The notes beneath the pieces are model-generated. The model was not told the DNA's origin, ran no database searches, and saw only the letters and a list, made by a program, of their open reading frames with translations. A stretch of DNA of 64,000 nt from an uncultured Cryptobacterium sp. (lineage in GTDB: Bacteria; Actinomycetota; Coriobacteriia; Coriobacteriales; Eggerthellaceae). Within the stretch, counting starts at the first letter, position 1, and every line of letters begins with the position of its first letter. Positions 43,408-53,336 of this stretch are shown piece after piece. The stretch is taken from positions 199,205-263,204 of the forward strand of contig CATYOF010000001.1 in assembly GCA_958410215.1 (NCBI GenBank), written 5' to 3'. Made by a program: the position numbers and the translations under genes.

Positions 43408-44825
43408 TAGTGCGTGCTCTTTTCCTTGTCCTGAAGAGCAGCCAGCAATTCAGGACCAACTCCGGTAACATCGCCTGCACCCATGGTAATAATCAAATCA
43501 CCCGGCTTGAGCTGATCAACAAGATAAGGAATAAGTTTCATGCGACGTTCGATATAGGTAACCTTACCCGTATCGCCCACATGATCTAAAACAGGCTGCA
43601 TAAAGGTAGCGCCCGTAATACCAGGAATAGGGGTTTCTCCTGCCGAATAAACATTCATGAACACCACAAAATCAGCCTGGTCAAACGCTGAAGCGAATTC
43701 ATCTTTCAACACTTCGGTAAACAGCTTGACACGCGAATAGCGGTGAGGCTGGAAAACAACACAAACCCGCTTGAAATCAAGACTTTTTGCCGCAGCAATA
43801 GTTGCCGCAATTTCGGTAGGATGATGAGCATAGTCATCCAAAATAGTGATGCCACCTGCTTCACCCACCAAATCAAAGCGACGACGAACACCCGAAAAGT
43901 CTGCCAAAACTTCAGCAGCACGCTCAACGTTAAAACCCTGCGTCATCAGCAAGGTAAGCACACCTGCTGCATTTAACGCATTGTGCTGACCGGGGTTTTG
44001 TTTAAGATGGCACTTAAGCGCCTTACCATCGGGCAAGGTAACGGTAAAGGAAGTGGAAACTCCTGACACCGCATAATCGGAAATAGTGGTATCACATTCA
44101 GCGGAGAAACCATAAGTTAAAACCTTGCGTCCCGTTTTGCGGGCCACTTCAACGAGCGCTTTGTCTTCGCCACACACCACGCAGCATCCGTCATCGTGAG
44201 CAGAAGACATAAAGTCGCCAAATAACTTATAGATCTCATTTAAATCTTCGTAATGGTCAAGATGATCCGCTTCAATATTGGTTACCAATACCGATTCGGG
44301 GTCCAAATAGGTAAAAGACTTATCGCTTTCATCGGCTTCTACTACGTAATAATCACCCTTGCCGCAATGCGCGTTAGAGTTATACGCGCGGACAATGCCG
44401 CCAATAAGAAACGTTGGATCAAGCCCCATACCGTCAATTACAGAAGCAAGCATAGAAGAAGTGGTGGTTTTGCCGTGCGTACCCGCAACCGCTAAGGTAC
44501 GATGGCCATGGCCTAATTCGGCAAGCATTTTTGCACGATGCCAAATAGGAATTTCACGGCGCTTTGCTTCTATAAGTTCAGGATTGTTTTCCAAAATAGC
44601 AGTAGATACCACCACTACATCAGGATTTTCGGAATCCAAATTAGAAGCTTTTTGACCAATATATATGCGCACGCCAGCTTCACGCAGCTGCTGCGTATAA
44701 CGGCTCTCACGTAAATCGGAGCCGGAAACTTCCATACCCTGTTCTTTAGCAACGCGTGCAATACCACTCATGCCCACGCCGCCAATACCGATAAAATGTA
44801 CGTTTTTGATGCGATTCTCTGTCAC
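43407..44825 (-). CDS. murC: UDP-N-acetylmuramate-L-alanine ligase
   Basis: A ~472-residue cytosolic ligase adding the first amino acid of the stem peptide. GIGGVGMSGIA, the ATP loop AVAGTHGKTTTSSM, EADESDKSFTYL, VTNIEADHLDHYED, NPGQHNALNAAG and ILDDYAHHPTEIAAT are all conserved. An ATG at 44831 directly abuts the GAGGAGG box, so the GTG two codons on (44825) has better spacing and is preferred. It is coupled to murB. Confidence 0.95.
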   Translation of the reverse strand: MTENRIKNVHFIGIGGVGMSGIARVAKEQGMEVSGSDLRESRYTQQLREAGVRIYIGQKASNLDSENPDVVVVSTAILENNPELIEAKRREIPIWHRAKMLAELGHGHRTLAVAGTHGKTTTSSMLASVIDGMGLDPTFLIGGIVRAYNSNAHCGKGDYYVVEADESDKSFTYLDPESVLVTNIEADHLDHYEDLNEIYKLFGDFMSSAHDDGCCVVCGEDKALVEVARKTGRKVLTYGFSAECDTTISDYAVSGVSTSFTVTLPDGKALKCHLKQNPGQHNALNAAGVLTLLMTQGFNVERAAEVLADFSGVRRRFDLVGEAGGITILDDYAHHPTEIAATIAAAKSLDFKRVCVVFQPHRYSRVKLFTEVLKDEFASAFDQADFVVFMNVYSAGETPIPGITGATFMQPVLDHVGDTGKVTYIERRMKLIPYLVDQLKPGDLIITMGAGDVTGVGPELLAALQDKEKSTH

Positions 44826-44939
44826 GGACATCCTCCTCGAGATCGCCCCTTATTGTATAAAACCTTTTTTGCTTGCAGCGCAAACACACAGTATCCGCGA
44901 AAACAAGACAAGTTTTAACCGCTTTTACGACCTGTGACC

Positions 44940-46202
44940 TTATTCCTTATGATCTTTTTCGCCGCTGACGATATCAGTTTCATTTTGAGCGTCGGCGTCA
45001 GAATCAGTATCGGATTCAGATTCGAGGCTTGAATCAGCATCGGGCTCAGAGTCGGAATCCTTTTTAGCTTGTTCTTGTTTGAATTCCTCAAAAAGATCAG
45101 GCCATTTGGACTTTATCATCAGTTCCACAACATCCGCCAAGCGCGCTGCTGCGTTGCCTGTTTCAAACGTTGCCGCTGCCGCCTTCATATCCTCACGCAG
45201 CTGTGCATCTTTTAGCAAGCCCAATACACTGTTTGAAAACTCTTGTGTTTCAACTTTGTCATCTGCAATAAGAATAGCAGCACCACGTTCCACGTATTCT
45301 TTTGCGTTGGCCGTTTGATGATCCGCCGTTGCATACGGGAAAGGAATTAGCACAGCAGGAATACAACGGGCAGAAATTTCTGCAAGCGATGAAGCACCCG
45401 CACGAGATACCACCAAATCAGCAGTTGCAAGAACTGCGCCCATGTTATCTTCGTAGTCTTTTAAGATGTAGCGCTTTTGCTCTTCTTCGGTTAACGCAAG
45501 CCCTTCTCGCACGGTCTCGAATTCCTTAGGACCCGTAATATGAACCACGTAGGTGTTATCCATGGACAGAAGATCGTTTTTCATCTGGGAGATAGCAGTG
45601 TTGATATGACGAGCTCCCAAACTACCGCCAAACACCAAAAGCATGGTGGCATCTTCGGGAATACCTAAATACGCTCTGCCTTCTTCCTTCGTTGCTTCAA
45701 GTACCGACTTGCGCACGGGATTGCCTGTTACGATAACTTTCATTTGATCCTTCACTGTACGACCTGCCGAAGCATAGGTAAGCGCAACTGCAGAAGCATT
45801 TTTTGAAAGATAGTCGTTAGCCATACCCATAACAGAATTCTGCTCATGAATAATCAAAGGCACACGGAAAGCCTTAGCTGCGCGACCTGCAGGAAGGCAC
45901 GCATATCCACCAAACACCACAACGGCGTTGGGCTTCAATTCTGCAAACCATCGGCCTGCTTCGTTAGCAGAATGAGATAGTTTTTTGAGTCCTTTTGCCA
46001 AGGTAAGAGGATGGCTGCGATCAAAACCAGAAACTTCGAAGCCCTTAAAAGGAATACCCGCCATTTCAACGAGAGGCTTTTCTACCCCATTAGGAGTACC
46101 CGCAAAATACACCTCATAACCACGCTCTTGCAAAACTTCTGCAAGAGCAAGTGCAGGATTTATATGACCAGCGGTTCCTCCACCCGACAATACGATACGC
46201 AT
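44940..46202 (-). CDS. murG: Lipid II synthase MurG with acidic tail
   Basis: A ~420-residue membrane-associated GT-B glycosyltransferase joining GlcNAc to lipid I. GGGTAGHINPALALAE, GGYACLPAGRAAKAF, HEQNSVMGMAND, GGSLGARHINTAI and SRAGASSLAEISARCIPAVLIPFPYATADHQ are family blocks. Residues ~375-420 are an extra Asp/Ser/Glu-rich tail (DSDSEPDADSSLESESDTD) absent from most MurG. The ATG at 46202 (AAGGAGG, ~10 bases) is chosen over an upstream in-frame start. Confidence 0.95.
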   Translation of the reverse strand: MRIVLSGGGTAGHINPALALAEVLQERGYEVYFAGTPNGVEKPLVEMAGIPFKGFEVSGFDRSHPLTLAKGLKKLSHSANEAGRWFAELKPNAVVVFGGYACLPAGRAAKAFRVPLIIHEQNSVMGMANDYLSKNASAVALTYASAGRTVKDQMKVIVTGNPVRKSVLEATKEEGRAYLGIPEDATMLLVFGGSLGARHINTAISQMKNDLLSMDNTYVVHITGPKEFETVREGLALTEEEQKRYILKDYEDNMGAVLATADLVVSRAGASSLAEISARCIPAVLIPFPYATADHQTANAKEYVERGAAILIADDKVETQEFSNSVLGLLKDAQLREDMKAAAATFETGNAAARLADVVELMIKSKWPDLFEEFKQEQAKKDSDSEPDADSSLESESDTDSDADAQNETDIVSGEKDHKE

Positions 46203-46258
46203 CCTATTCCAACCTCCTTGATGCTTGTCTGGCTTCAAACTAAACAAGCATTTTAGCG

Positions 46259-47716
46259 TTATATCCTATAAGCAGAATGTTCTCTATTCCCTCTTTGATG
46301 TATCACCCGAAAAGAATTTCGGGCAGTATTCTTATGATAAGACGAAGTTGCCTGGTTTAGGCTTGCATTTCTTGTGGCTCTCGCACCACTTGAACCTACC
46401 AAAACAGACGCACCACTCATTCTGTTGTTTATACCTATCGAACTTGCACTACTTCTTTCGCTTCTCCGCACGGTAGAACCTTGGCGTTGCGGCTGCGTAT
46501 ACGTTGAAACCACATGCAGCTGTTCGCGACGTTGACGATATTCATCCTCGTTATGCGCATCAAAGGAAATAGCCAATATTACCCCTACGAGCAACAGCGA
46601 AGAAATCATGGAAGATCCGCCTGAAGAAATAAAGGGAAGCGGTTTACCGGTTGTAGGAAACAAACCAATAACGCACGCAATGTTCAAAAACGCCTGAAAT
46701 ACAATCATGGTCGTAAGACCCGCTGCCACAAAGCCACTAAACATAGACTTCGATTGGCTTGCAATAAGAAAACCGCCGCGCAAAAATACCAAGAAAGCCA
46801 CGATGACCGCAAGAGCACCAACAAGACCTAACTCTTCACCAATGATGGCAAAAATAAAGTCGGTTTCTGCTTCGGGCAAATACTGCAACTTCTCGTAGGA
46901 GTTGCCTACACCCACACCAAACAGGCCACCCGCTGCAAGTGCCTTAAAGGAATGGATAAGCTGATATCCGGTTCCCTGTTCGTCGGCCCAAGGATCTAGA
47001 AAGTTAAATAGACGATCGGATCGGTAACTCGAAACCAAAATTGCCATTAAAACCAGAACTGCACCCGCTACCAATATGCCTGCTATAGCGCGACCCGAAA
47101 GTCCCGACAGAATCAAGACCATAAACAAGCCTACACAGCAAATAAGCGTGGTACCTAGGTCTGATTGAGTTACAAATAAGAAAAGCAACGGTGCAATAAT
47201 AAAAATTCCTGCCTGCTTCCATGCTTCATGCATGTCTATAGCACCATTGCGATAGTCTTCTGCGATACGAGCCGCCATGAGTACAAACGCAATCTTTGCA
47301 AATTCTGAAATTTGAATACTCACTGGGCCAATAATCAGCCAGCGCTTCGCGCCAAGACCAACCGTACCCAAAAGAAACGTCAGAATAAGAAAGGCTACAC
47401 AAACACCCCAGAAAATATAGCCACCACTACCCCGCAGAAAATCATGCTTTCCAAACAGGATAGCAGCCACCGCAAATACGATGCCAATGCCTACAAACAG
47501 GCACTGTTTTATGGCTTCCCCCGTTGAATCGCCCTGTTCCACAAAGGCGGTAATAGACGAAGAGGAATACACCATAACAAGGCCAAGAACCACCAAGGCA
47601 AGTGTGGAAAGTGCAACCATCACCCGTGGAGCCATAATGTGCGCAGGAGCGCTTTTAAAAAATGAAGGTGAGGGCGATTTGCTGCGTTTAGAGTTTGTTT
47701 GTTCCGCCCGAGCCAT
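46259..47716 (-). CDS. ftsW: SEDS glycosyltransferase FtsW
   Basis: A 485-residue polytopic protein that polymerises septal glycan from lipid II. Ten or so hydrophobic helices, VYSSSSITA, GAKRWLIIGPVSIQISEFAK, the catalytic-region QSDLGTTLI, GYQLIHSFKALAAGGLFGVGVGNS and LPFISSGGSSMISSL identify FtsW rather than RodA by position in the dcw cluster. The last ~100 residues are a basic Ser/Arg/Asn cytoplasmic tail. Confidence 0.94.
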   Translation of the reverse strand: MARAEQTNSKRSKSPSPSFFKSAPAHIMAPRVMVALSTLALVVLGLVMVYSSSSITAFVEQGDSTGEAIKQCLFVGIGIVFAVAAILFGKHDFLRGSGGYIFWGVCVAFLILTFLLGTVGLGAKRWLIIGPVSIQISEFAKIAFVLMAARIAEDYRNGAIDMHEAWKQAGIFIIAPLLFLFVTQSDLGTTLICCVGLFMVLILSGLSGRAIAGILVAGAVLVLMAILVSSYRSDRLFNFLDPWADEQGTGYQLIHSFKALAAGGLFGVGVGNSYEKLQYLPEAETDFIFAIIGEELGLVGALAVIVAFLVFLRGGFLIASQSKSMFSGFVAAGLTTMIVFQAFLNIACVIGLFPTTGKPLPFISSGGSSMISSLLLVGVILAISFDAHNEDEYRQRREQLHVVSTYTQPQRQGSTVRRSERSSASSIGINNRMSGASVLVGSSGARATRNASLNQATSSYHKNTARNSFRVIHQRGNREHSAYRI

Positions 47717-47724
47717 AACCTTAC

Positions 47725-49206
47725 TTACGCACCCCTTTCCTTGCTCCGTAAAGCAACCAGATGCTTAAACACTTCACCACGTTCTTCGAAACACGAAAAT
47801 TCATCAAAGGAAGAACACGCCGGAGAAAGCGCAACAATGTCGCCCGATTCCGCATGTAAAAGTGCTTCGTCAAGCGCCTCTTCCAGGTGGGGCGCACTAT
47901 ATACTGGCAAAGAGGCTTGCGAAAATGCCTCTAAGAAACGGGGACCTGCTGCACCGAAACATACCACTGCTTTACAGTGTTTGCCTGCCTGTTCAACAAG
48001 CTCGGATAGGTCGGTGCCTTTATCAAAACCACCCAATAGCACAATAGGATGCTTTTCTCCAAAAGCCGCAAGGGCCTTAAGCGTTGCATCAACATTGGTT
48101 GCCTTTGAGTCGTTGTAACAAGAAACACCCGCAATCGATCCACATGGTTCAATACGATGCTCAAGTGGCGCAAAGGAAATCAAAGCAGAAGCGATATCGC
48201 CTACCGCACAACCCAGCGCATGCGCTGCTGCAGCTGCCGCCAAGGCATTTGATGCGTTATGTTCTCCTTTAATTTGCAAGTCGTGCGCATCTATTACTTC
48301 AAACCTGCCTTCAGGATATTCAAGACACAGTTCGCCTGCCTCCGTAATAAAAGCAGCATTTTCGGAACCACAGGTAAGGCGCATGTTGCCCGCTATGCCC
48401 TCTGACGTTCCCATAGGAATATAGCGAAATTCCCTCTGAGGATTGTTTTTTAACTCGCGCACAAATCCGCGAACCACATCGTTGGTGGCATCCAAAATAA
48501 CGGTTGCGTCCTTAGTACAGTGTGTATAAATATTTTTCTTGGCATCTGCGTATGCTTCAAAACTGCCATGCCACTTCAGGTGATCTGGCGTGATGTTCAG
48601 CAATACTGCAACTTCGGGAGCGAAATATACCGTAGAAGCAAGCTGATAGGAAGAAACTTCCGCTACATAATAATCGTAGCCATCCTTTGCCACTTCATTG
48701 ATGCACGCATCACCAATATTACCCACAGCACACACATTTTTACCGCATTCTTTAAGCACATGAGCAGTCAAGGAAGTGGTGGTGGTTTTTCCGTTGGTAC
48801 CTGTTATGGCAACCCACACAGAATCTTTGGCACTTTCACGCCACGCCAGTTCCACTTCGCTTATCACTTCTTCAGAGCACTTCACCGCTGCCTGATAAAA
48901 GGCAGAATTTTCCGAAATTCCCGGACTTACCACGCATAACTGGTAGGAACCTTGAACCTCTTCGGTATCAAAAAGCACAGTGGCACCCTTGCTTTCAAGG
49001 TCTTGGGCGAATTCTTTTGCTTCCGCACTCGTTGCACCTGCATATACCGTCAAAGAATGCACGCGTAATCCCAGCTGCGCTGCAAAGTATTTACTTGCTG
49101 CCTTACCGGACTTTCCCAATCCTAAAACCAGAACATCCCCTAAAACAGCAGGCGCATACTTTTTTGTTTTATCAAATGATGTTGTTGCGTTAAGCTTTTC
49201 CGACAT
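47725..49206 (-). CDS. murD: UDP-N-acetylmuramoylalanine-D-glutamate ligase
   Basis: A ~493-residue ligase adding D-Glu. VLGLGKSGKAASKYF, VAITGTNGKTTTTSLTAHVL, NITPDHLKWHGSFEAYADAKKNIY and SCYNDSKATNVDATLKAL are diagnostic. The ATG at 49206 begins MSEKLNATTS; an earlier in-frame opening overlaps mraY and is not family-like. It is followed by ftsW after eight bases. Confidence 0.94.
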   Translation of the reverse strand: MSEKLNATTSFDKTKKYAPAVLGDVLVLGLGKSGKAASKYFAAQLGLRVHSLTVYAGATSAEAKEFAQDLESKGATVLFDTEEVQGSYQLCVVSPGISENSAFYQAAVKCSEEVISEVELAWRESAKDSVWVAITGTNGKTTTTSLTAHVLKECGKNVCAVGNIGDACINEVAKDGYDYYVAEVSSYQLASTVYFAPEVAVLLNITPDHLKWHGSFEAYADAKKNIYTHCTKDATVILDATNDVVRGFVRELKNNPQREFRYIPMGTSEGIAGNMRLTCGSENAAFITEAGELCLEYPEGRFEVIDAHDLQIKGEHNASNALAAAAAAHALGCAVGDIASALISFAPLEHRIEPCGSIAGVSCYNDSKATNVDATLKALAAFGEKHPIVLLGGFDKGTDLSELVEQAGKHCKAVVCFGAAGPRFLEAFSQASLPVYSAPHLEEALDEALLHAESGDIVALSPACSSFDEFSCFEERGEVFKHLVALRSKERGA

Positions 49207-49210
49207 GTGT

Positions 49211-50260
49211 CTACCCCATAAGCGATTGAGCAAAATACAGACAGAAACCAACTGCTGCAAGTGCGGCAGAAATAATCCAGAAGCGAATAACAACCTTTAC
49301 TTCGCTCCAGCCCTTCTTTTCGAAGTGATGATGAAGGGGAGCCATCAAGAACAAGCGCTTGCGTGTGCGCTTGAAGTAAAACACCTGGATCATAACGGAC
49401 AGCGTTTCCACTACAAAAAGACCGCCAATAATAATGGAAAGAATTTCTGTCTTAGAAACAATAGCCAAACATCCCAAAGCCGTACCCAGGGCAAGGGATC
49501 CTGTGTCACCCATAAAAATATCGGCCGGGTAGGAGTTGTACCACAAAAAACCAATGCAACAACCAGCCAAAGCGGCAGCCACAATGGCGCTGTCAAGTAA
49601 GCCAGCACGAAACGCAATAGCCGCCATTACTACGATAACCACCATAAAGGTGCCGCTGAGCAAACCATCAAGGCCATCAGTTAAATTGGTGGCATTACTC
49701 ATTCCGGCAAGCAAGATATCGGCAAAAATTAAGTACAACCAAGGAATACTAAAATCTCCCCCTGCGGGTACCTCGATAGGTAAGGTAGTAGTGAATACCC
49801 CCAAATCAAAGGTGCACACAAAAGGAATTTCAACCGTTGGTGCAACACCAAGCCAATTAACCGCCGCGAGCACAAACGCACTGGCAATTAAAAACTGGCC
49901 GACCAGTTTTGCTTTAGGGGTAAGGCCCAATGAACGTTCATGAGCAACTTTCGATGCATCATCAAATAAACCAAGTGCGCCCGTTGCCAATACCGCACCC
50001 ATAATAAGCCACGTTTCAGGAACAGGTTCTGCCAAAATTGCCACCACAATCGTAGCCGCAATCAGCATGATAACGCCGCCCATAGTAGGCGTTCCCTGCT
50101 TCACTAAATGGCTTTCAGGACCATCGGCGCGCACCGGCTGCCCAATTAAATGCGAACGCAAAAATTTGATGAAGGCAGGCATCAAAGCAATAGTTACGAT
50201 AACGCCCAAGAAAATAGCGAGAAAGACCATAAAGGTCGGGTATTCAACAAAGGAGACCAT
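49211..50260 (-). CDS. mraY: Phospho-N-acetylmuramoyl-pentapeptide transferase
   Basis: A ~349-residue ten-helix enzyme that makes lipid I at the membrane. KQGTPTMGGVIM, LGLFDDASKVAHERSLGL (DDxxK), NLTDGLDGLLSGT, GDTGSLALGTALG and MAPLHHHFEKKGWSEVKVVIRFW are the catalytic and Mg-binding motifs. The ATG at 50260 lies two bases after the murF stop. Confidence 0.96.
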   Translation of the reverse strand: MVSFVEYPTFMVFLAIFLGVIVTIALMPAFIKFLRSHLIGQPVRADGPESHLVKQGTPTMGGVIMLIAATIVVAILAEPVPETWLIMGAVLATGALGLFDDASKVAHERSLGLTPKAKLVGQFLIASAFVLAAVNWLGVAPTVEIPFVCTFDLGVFTTTLPIEVPAGGDFSIPWLYLIFADILLAGMSNATNLTDGLDGLLSGTFMVVIVVMAAIAFRAGLLDSAIVAAALAGCCIGFLWYNSYPADIFMGDTGSLALGTALGCLAIVSKTEILSIIIGGLFVVETLSVMIQVFYFKRTRKRLFLMAPLHHHFEKKGWSEVKVVIRFWIISAALAAVGFCLYFAQSLMG

Positions 50261-50262
50261 AC

Positions 50263-51840
50263 TTAACCCAACAACTCCTTGGCTAACTTGTCCAACTCCA
50301 TGAAGTGCGACGCCTTTACTAGTACCGCATCCCCTGAAGCGCAATGCTCGCGCAAAAAGGCCAGTGCTTCTTCGCGCGTATCTACTTTATATACACGATC
50401 GGAAGCAAGCCCAGCGGACTGAGCAGCCGACCCCATAAGGCGAGCAAGCTCACCTACACAAATGAGAAAGTCAATATTAGCATGTGCCGCAAATCTTCCA
50501 ACCGATTCATGAGCGGCAGGGGCATGCGTACCTAATTCGCCCATATCGCCCAAAACCGCAAAACGGCGCCCTTCAACCTGCATGGCTTTAAGCAAAGAAA
50601 GAGATGCTCGCATGGAATCGGGATTGGCATTATAAGCATCATTAATAATGATAAATCCCTGATCAGAGTGAAGGATTTCCTGTCGGCCGCTTTCCGGTTG
50701 AGACGCTTCAAGTGCTGCCACAATTTCTTCTAAGTTCATACCAGCGGCATACCCAACCGCAGCCGCCGAACATGCATTGGAAACATTGTGAACCCCGCGC
50801 AAAGAAAGGCTACACTTCATACGATCTACATTGCTTGACGAAGTATTAAAACCAGCAGCACAAAGCACAAAGGAAGGATATCCTTCGCTGTCGAGCGTTA
50901 CTTCTTCTGCCCAAACACAAGGCCCCGCTTGTCGGGAAGGCTCCCTTTGCTGGGAATGCCCTGCTTGCTGAGAACACCCCGTTTGCTGCGCTTGTCCCAC
51001 CTGCTGAGAGCACTCCGCCTGGCGCGCGTGCGCTTCGTCTTGAGGGTGTTCTTTAGGTTCACCCGAACCATCAAAGACTACCTTGGTTACGGTAGAACCA
51101 GCCTTACCTGAAACATCCCACACGAAATCCGTCGTATCATCAGCTGCATTAAGGAAAGCTACACCGCCCTCATTGGGTAAGGAAGCAATAAGTTCCGCCT
51201 TTGCGCGCGCAATATTTTCGCGACTACCGAGCAGCTCGATATGGCTTTCACCCACGTTGGTAATTAGACCCCAGTCGGGCTTCACGAAAGAACACAGCTG
51301 TTCAATCTGACCCAAACCACGCATACCCATCTCTACCACAATCATTTCGGTATCGGGATTTGCGTTCAAAAGGGTGCGCGGAACACCTAGTTCGTTATTT
51401 TGATTCGCCTTAGTAGCAACGCATGAAAAATGAGCGGACAACACATCACGCACAAGATTTTTGGTCGTGGTCTTTCCGGTGGATCCCGTAATGCCGATAA
51501 CGCGACCTTTAAGGTTTTCTCGGTAACCTGCAGCAAGCTTAGTAAATGCATCATGGGTTGAATCGACCCGGAGAAGAGCGGTGCCACACTCGCGAGCACA
51601 GACGCATACGTCTTCGGAAAGATCTTGCATGATAAGCGCTGCTACTGCGCCTGACTTACAAGCGGACTCCACAAAACTATGCCCATCAACCCGTTCCCCC
51701 GGAAGTGCAACATACACAAATCCCGATTCAACTTCTCGTGAATCCCAGGTTATGCCACAAGCCTGCTTTTCCAGATCAACTGAGGTATCAACGATCTGCG
51801 CATCGCAATAGTGAGCAATTTTGCCAACGGAAAGCTGCAT
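50263..51840 (-). CDS. murF: MurF ligase with Gln/Cys-rich repeat insert
   Basis: A 525-residue ligase adding D-Ala-D-Ala to the stem peptide. GITGSTGKTTTKNLVRDVL, VVEMGMRGLGQIEQLC, ITNVGESHIELLGSRENIARAK and the late INDAYNANPDSMRASLSLL and LGDMGELG are diagnostic. Between ~269 and ~307, a place with no family insert, lies a run of short repeats (ECSQQVGQAQQTGCSQQAGHSQQ), encoded by near-tandem ~21-bp units at about 50930-51020. It is probably a surface loop expansion. The gene starts four bases after murE. Confidence 0.94.
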   Translation of the reverse strand: MQLSVGKIAHYCDAQIVDTSVDLEKQACGITWDSREVESGFVYVALPGERVDGHSFVESACKSGAVAALIMQDLSEDVCVCARECGTALLRVDSTHDAFTKLAAGYRENLKGRVIGITGSTGKTTTKNLVRDVLSAHFSCVATKANQNNELGVPRTLLNANPDTEMIVVEMGMRGLGQIEQLCSFVKPDWGLITNVGESHIELLGSRENIARAKAELIASLPNEGGVAFLNAADDTTDFVWDVSGKAGSTVTKVVFDGSGEPKEHPQDEAHARQAECSQQVGQAQQTGCSQQAGHSQQREPSRQAGPCVWAEEVTLDSEGYPSFVLCAAGFNTSSSNVDRMKCSLSLRGVHNVSNACSAAAVGYAAGMNLEEIVAALEASQPESGRQEILHSDQGFIIINDAYNANPDSMRASLSLLKAMQVEGRRFAVLGDMGELGTHAPAAHESVGRFAAHANIDFLICVGELARLMGSAAQSAGLASDRVYKVDTREEALAFLREHCASGDAVLVKASHFMELDKLAKELLG

Positions 51841-51844
51841 GATG

Positions 51845-53329
51845 TTATCCGAACACCTTCTTTAATTCTTCAGCCGCAACTTCACGATCGTCGAAGTGGT
51901 GCTTTTCGGTGCCAATAATTTGGTAATCTTCGTGACCTTTACCAGCGATCAAGATGGCATCCCCTGGTTGCGCCAGAGCAATAGCGCGAGCAATGGCTTC
52001 ATGACGGTCAGCAACCACTTCATAATGATCGGCGCCTTCGCTCATGCCTGCCACAATATCTTCAATAATGGCATTGGGATCTTCTGTTCGAGGGTTATCT
52101 GAAGTAACCACTGCATAATCGGCCGCTAAAGCTGCACGCCCCATAATGGGACGTTTGCCCGAATCACGATCGCCGCCGCAACCAAACACTACAATAGTTT
52201 TGCCTTCGCTCTCAAGCGCCGCCACCGACGCAATAGCCTTTTCTAAAGCATCGGGCGTGTGTGCGTAGTCAACATAGACCGAAATACCACCATCGTTTTC
52301 AACACTCACCCGCTGCAAACGACCTGGAACCGCAGGAACGTCGCGCAACGCTTCAACGATAGCTGAAGGCGCATAGCCCAACTGCAATGCTACGCCGAAA
52401 GCAGTCATGACATTTTCCACATTAAAACGTCCCACCAAAGGATAGGTAACCTGATACGTTGTTCCACGCACAGAAAGAGTAACGCTTGTTTGAGCCGCAC
52501 CGTATTCCACTTCAACCGGATGAATTTGTGCCGAAAGATCGAAACCAGTAGTAATAATATCGTCTTCATTTGCCGAGGTTCGCTTTAAAAGCTCTTTGCC
52601 CCATGTGCTGTCGATATTAATAACGCGCTTTGCCGGATAGTCTTTTGAAAACAAACGTGCTTTCGCGGCGAAATACGCCTCGAAGGTTTTGTGATAGTCA
52701 AGATGATCCTGCGTCAAATTGGTAAAAGCAGTTACCGCAAATTTGGTTGCCCAGGTGCGTTCCAAATCAAGTGCATGAGAGCTTACTTCCATGGACACCA
52801 CGCCACAGCCTTCATCGCGCATCATAGCAAACAGCTCTTGCAAGTCAGGTGATTCAGGCGTGGTATGCGAAGAAGGACGATGCTTGCCTTCTATTTCAAT
52901 ACCAACCGTACCAATGAGGCCGGTCTTATTTCCCAATACTTGCGCAATATGGTTAACCAAATAGGTGGTAGTGGTTTTGCCATTCGTGCCCGTTACCCCT
53001 ACCAAGGAAAATGCCTCAGAAGGATTGCTGTAAAAACGAGCGGCAAGGCGTGCCATGGCTTTACGGGAGTCTTTTACTACTACTTCCGTTACCTCAGTGG
53101 CATCAGCTAAATACACCTTGCGTTCTACAACAAGAACCCGAGCACCACGATCAATCGCATCTTGCGCAAATGAATGTCCGTCAGCTTTTAGACCAACAAT
53201 GCAACAAAACGCATCTCCTGGTTTTACCGCATCGCTTCGATAGGCAATGCCAGAAATTGGCTCTTCGGGATTACCGATAATAGTGCAATCTATTCCTGAA
53301 AATAGTTCTCCACATGTTTTAGATGTCAT
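51845..53329 (-). CDS. murE: MurE ligase (meso-diaminopimelate type)
   Basis: A 494-residue ligase adding the third stem-peptide residue. VTGTNGKTTTTYLVNHIA, HTTPESPDLQ, MEVSSHALDLERT, NLTQDHLDYH and VDYAHTPDALEKA are conserved. The selector motif reads SDNPRTEDP; DNPR marks enzymes that add meso-diaminopimelate, so cross-links of this organism are predicted to be DAP type. The ATG at 53329 has GAGG upstream. Confidence 0.95.
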   Translation of the reverse strand: MTSKTCGELFSGIDCTIIGNPEEPISGIAYRSDAVKPGDAFCCIVGLKADGHSFAQDAIDRGARVLVVERKVYLADATEVTEVVVKDSRKAMARLAARFYSNPSEAFSLVGVTGTNGKTTTTYLVNHIAQVLGNKTGLIGTVGIEIEGKHRPSSHTTPESPDLQELFAMMRDEGCGVVSMEVSSHALDLERTWATKFAVTAFTNLTQDHLDYHKTFEAYFAAKARLFSKDYPAKRVINIDSTWGKELLKRTSANEDDIITTGFDLSAQIHPVEVEYGAAQTSVTLSVRGTTYQVTYPLVGRFNVENVMTAFGVALQLGYAPSAIVEALRDVPAVPGRLQRVSVENDGGISVYVDYAHTPDALEKAIASVAALESEGKTIVVFGCGGDRDSGKRPIMGRAALAADYAVVTSDNPRTEDPNAIIEDIVAGMSEGADHYEVVADRHEAIARAIALAQPGDAILIAGKGHEDYQIIGTEKHHFDDREVAAEELKKVFG

Positions 53330-53336
53330 GGAAACC

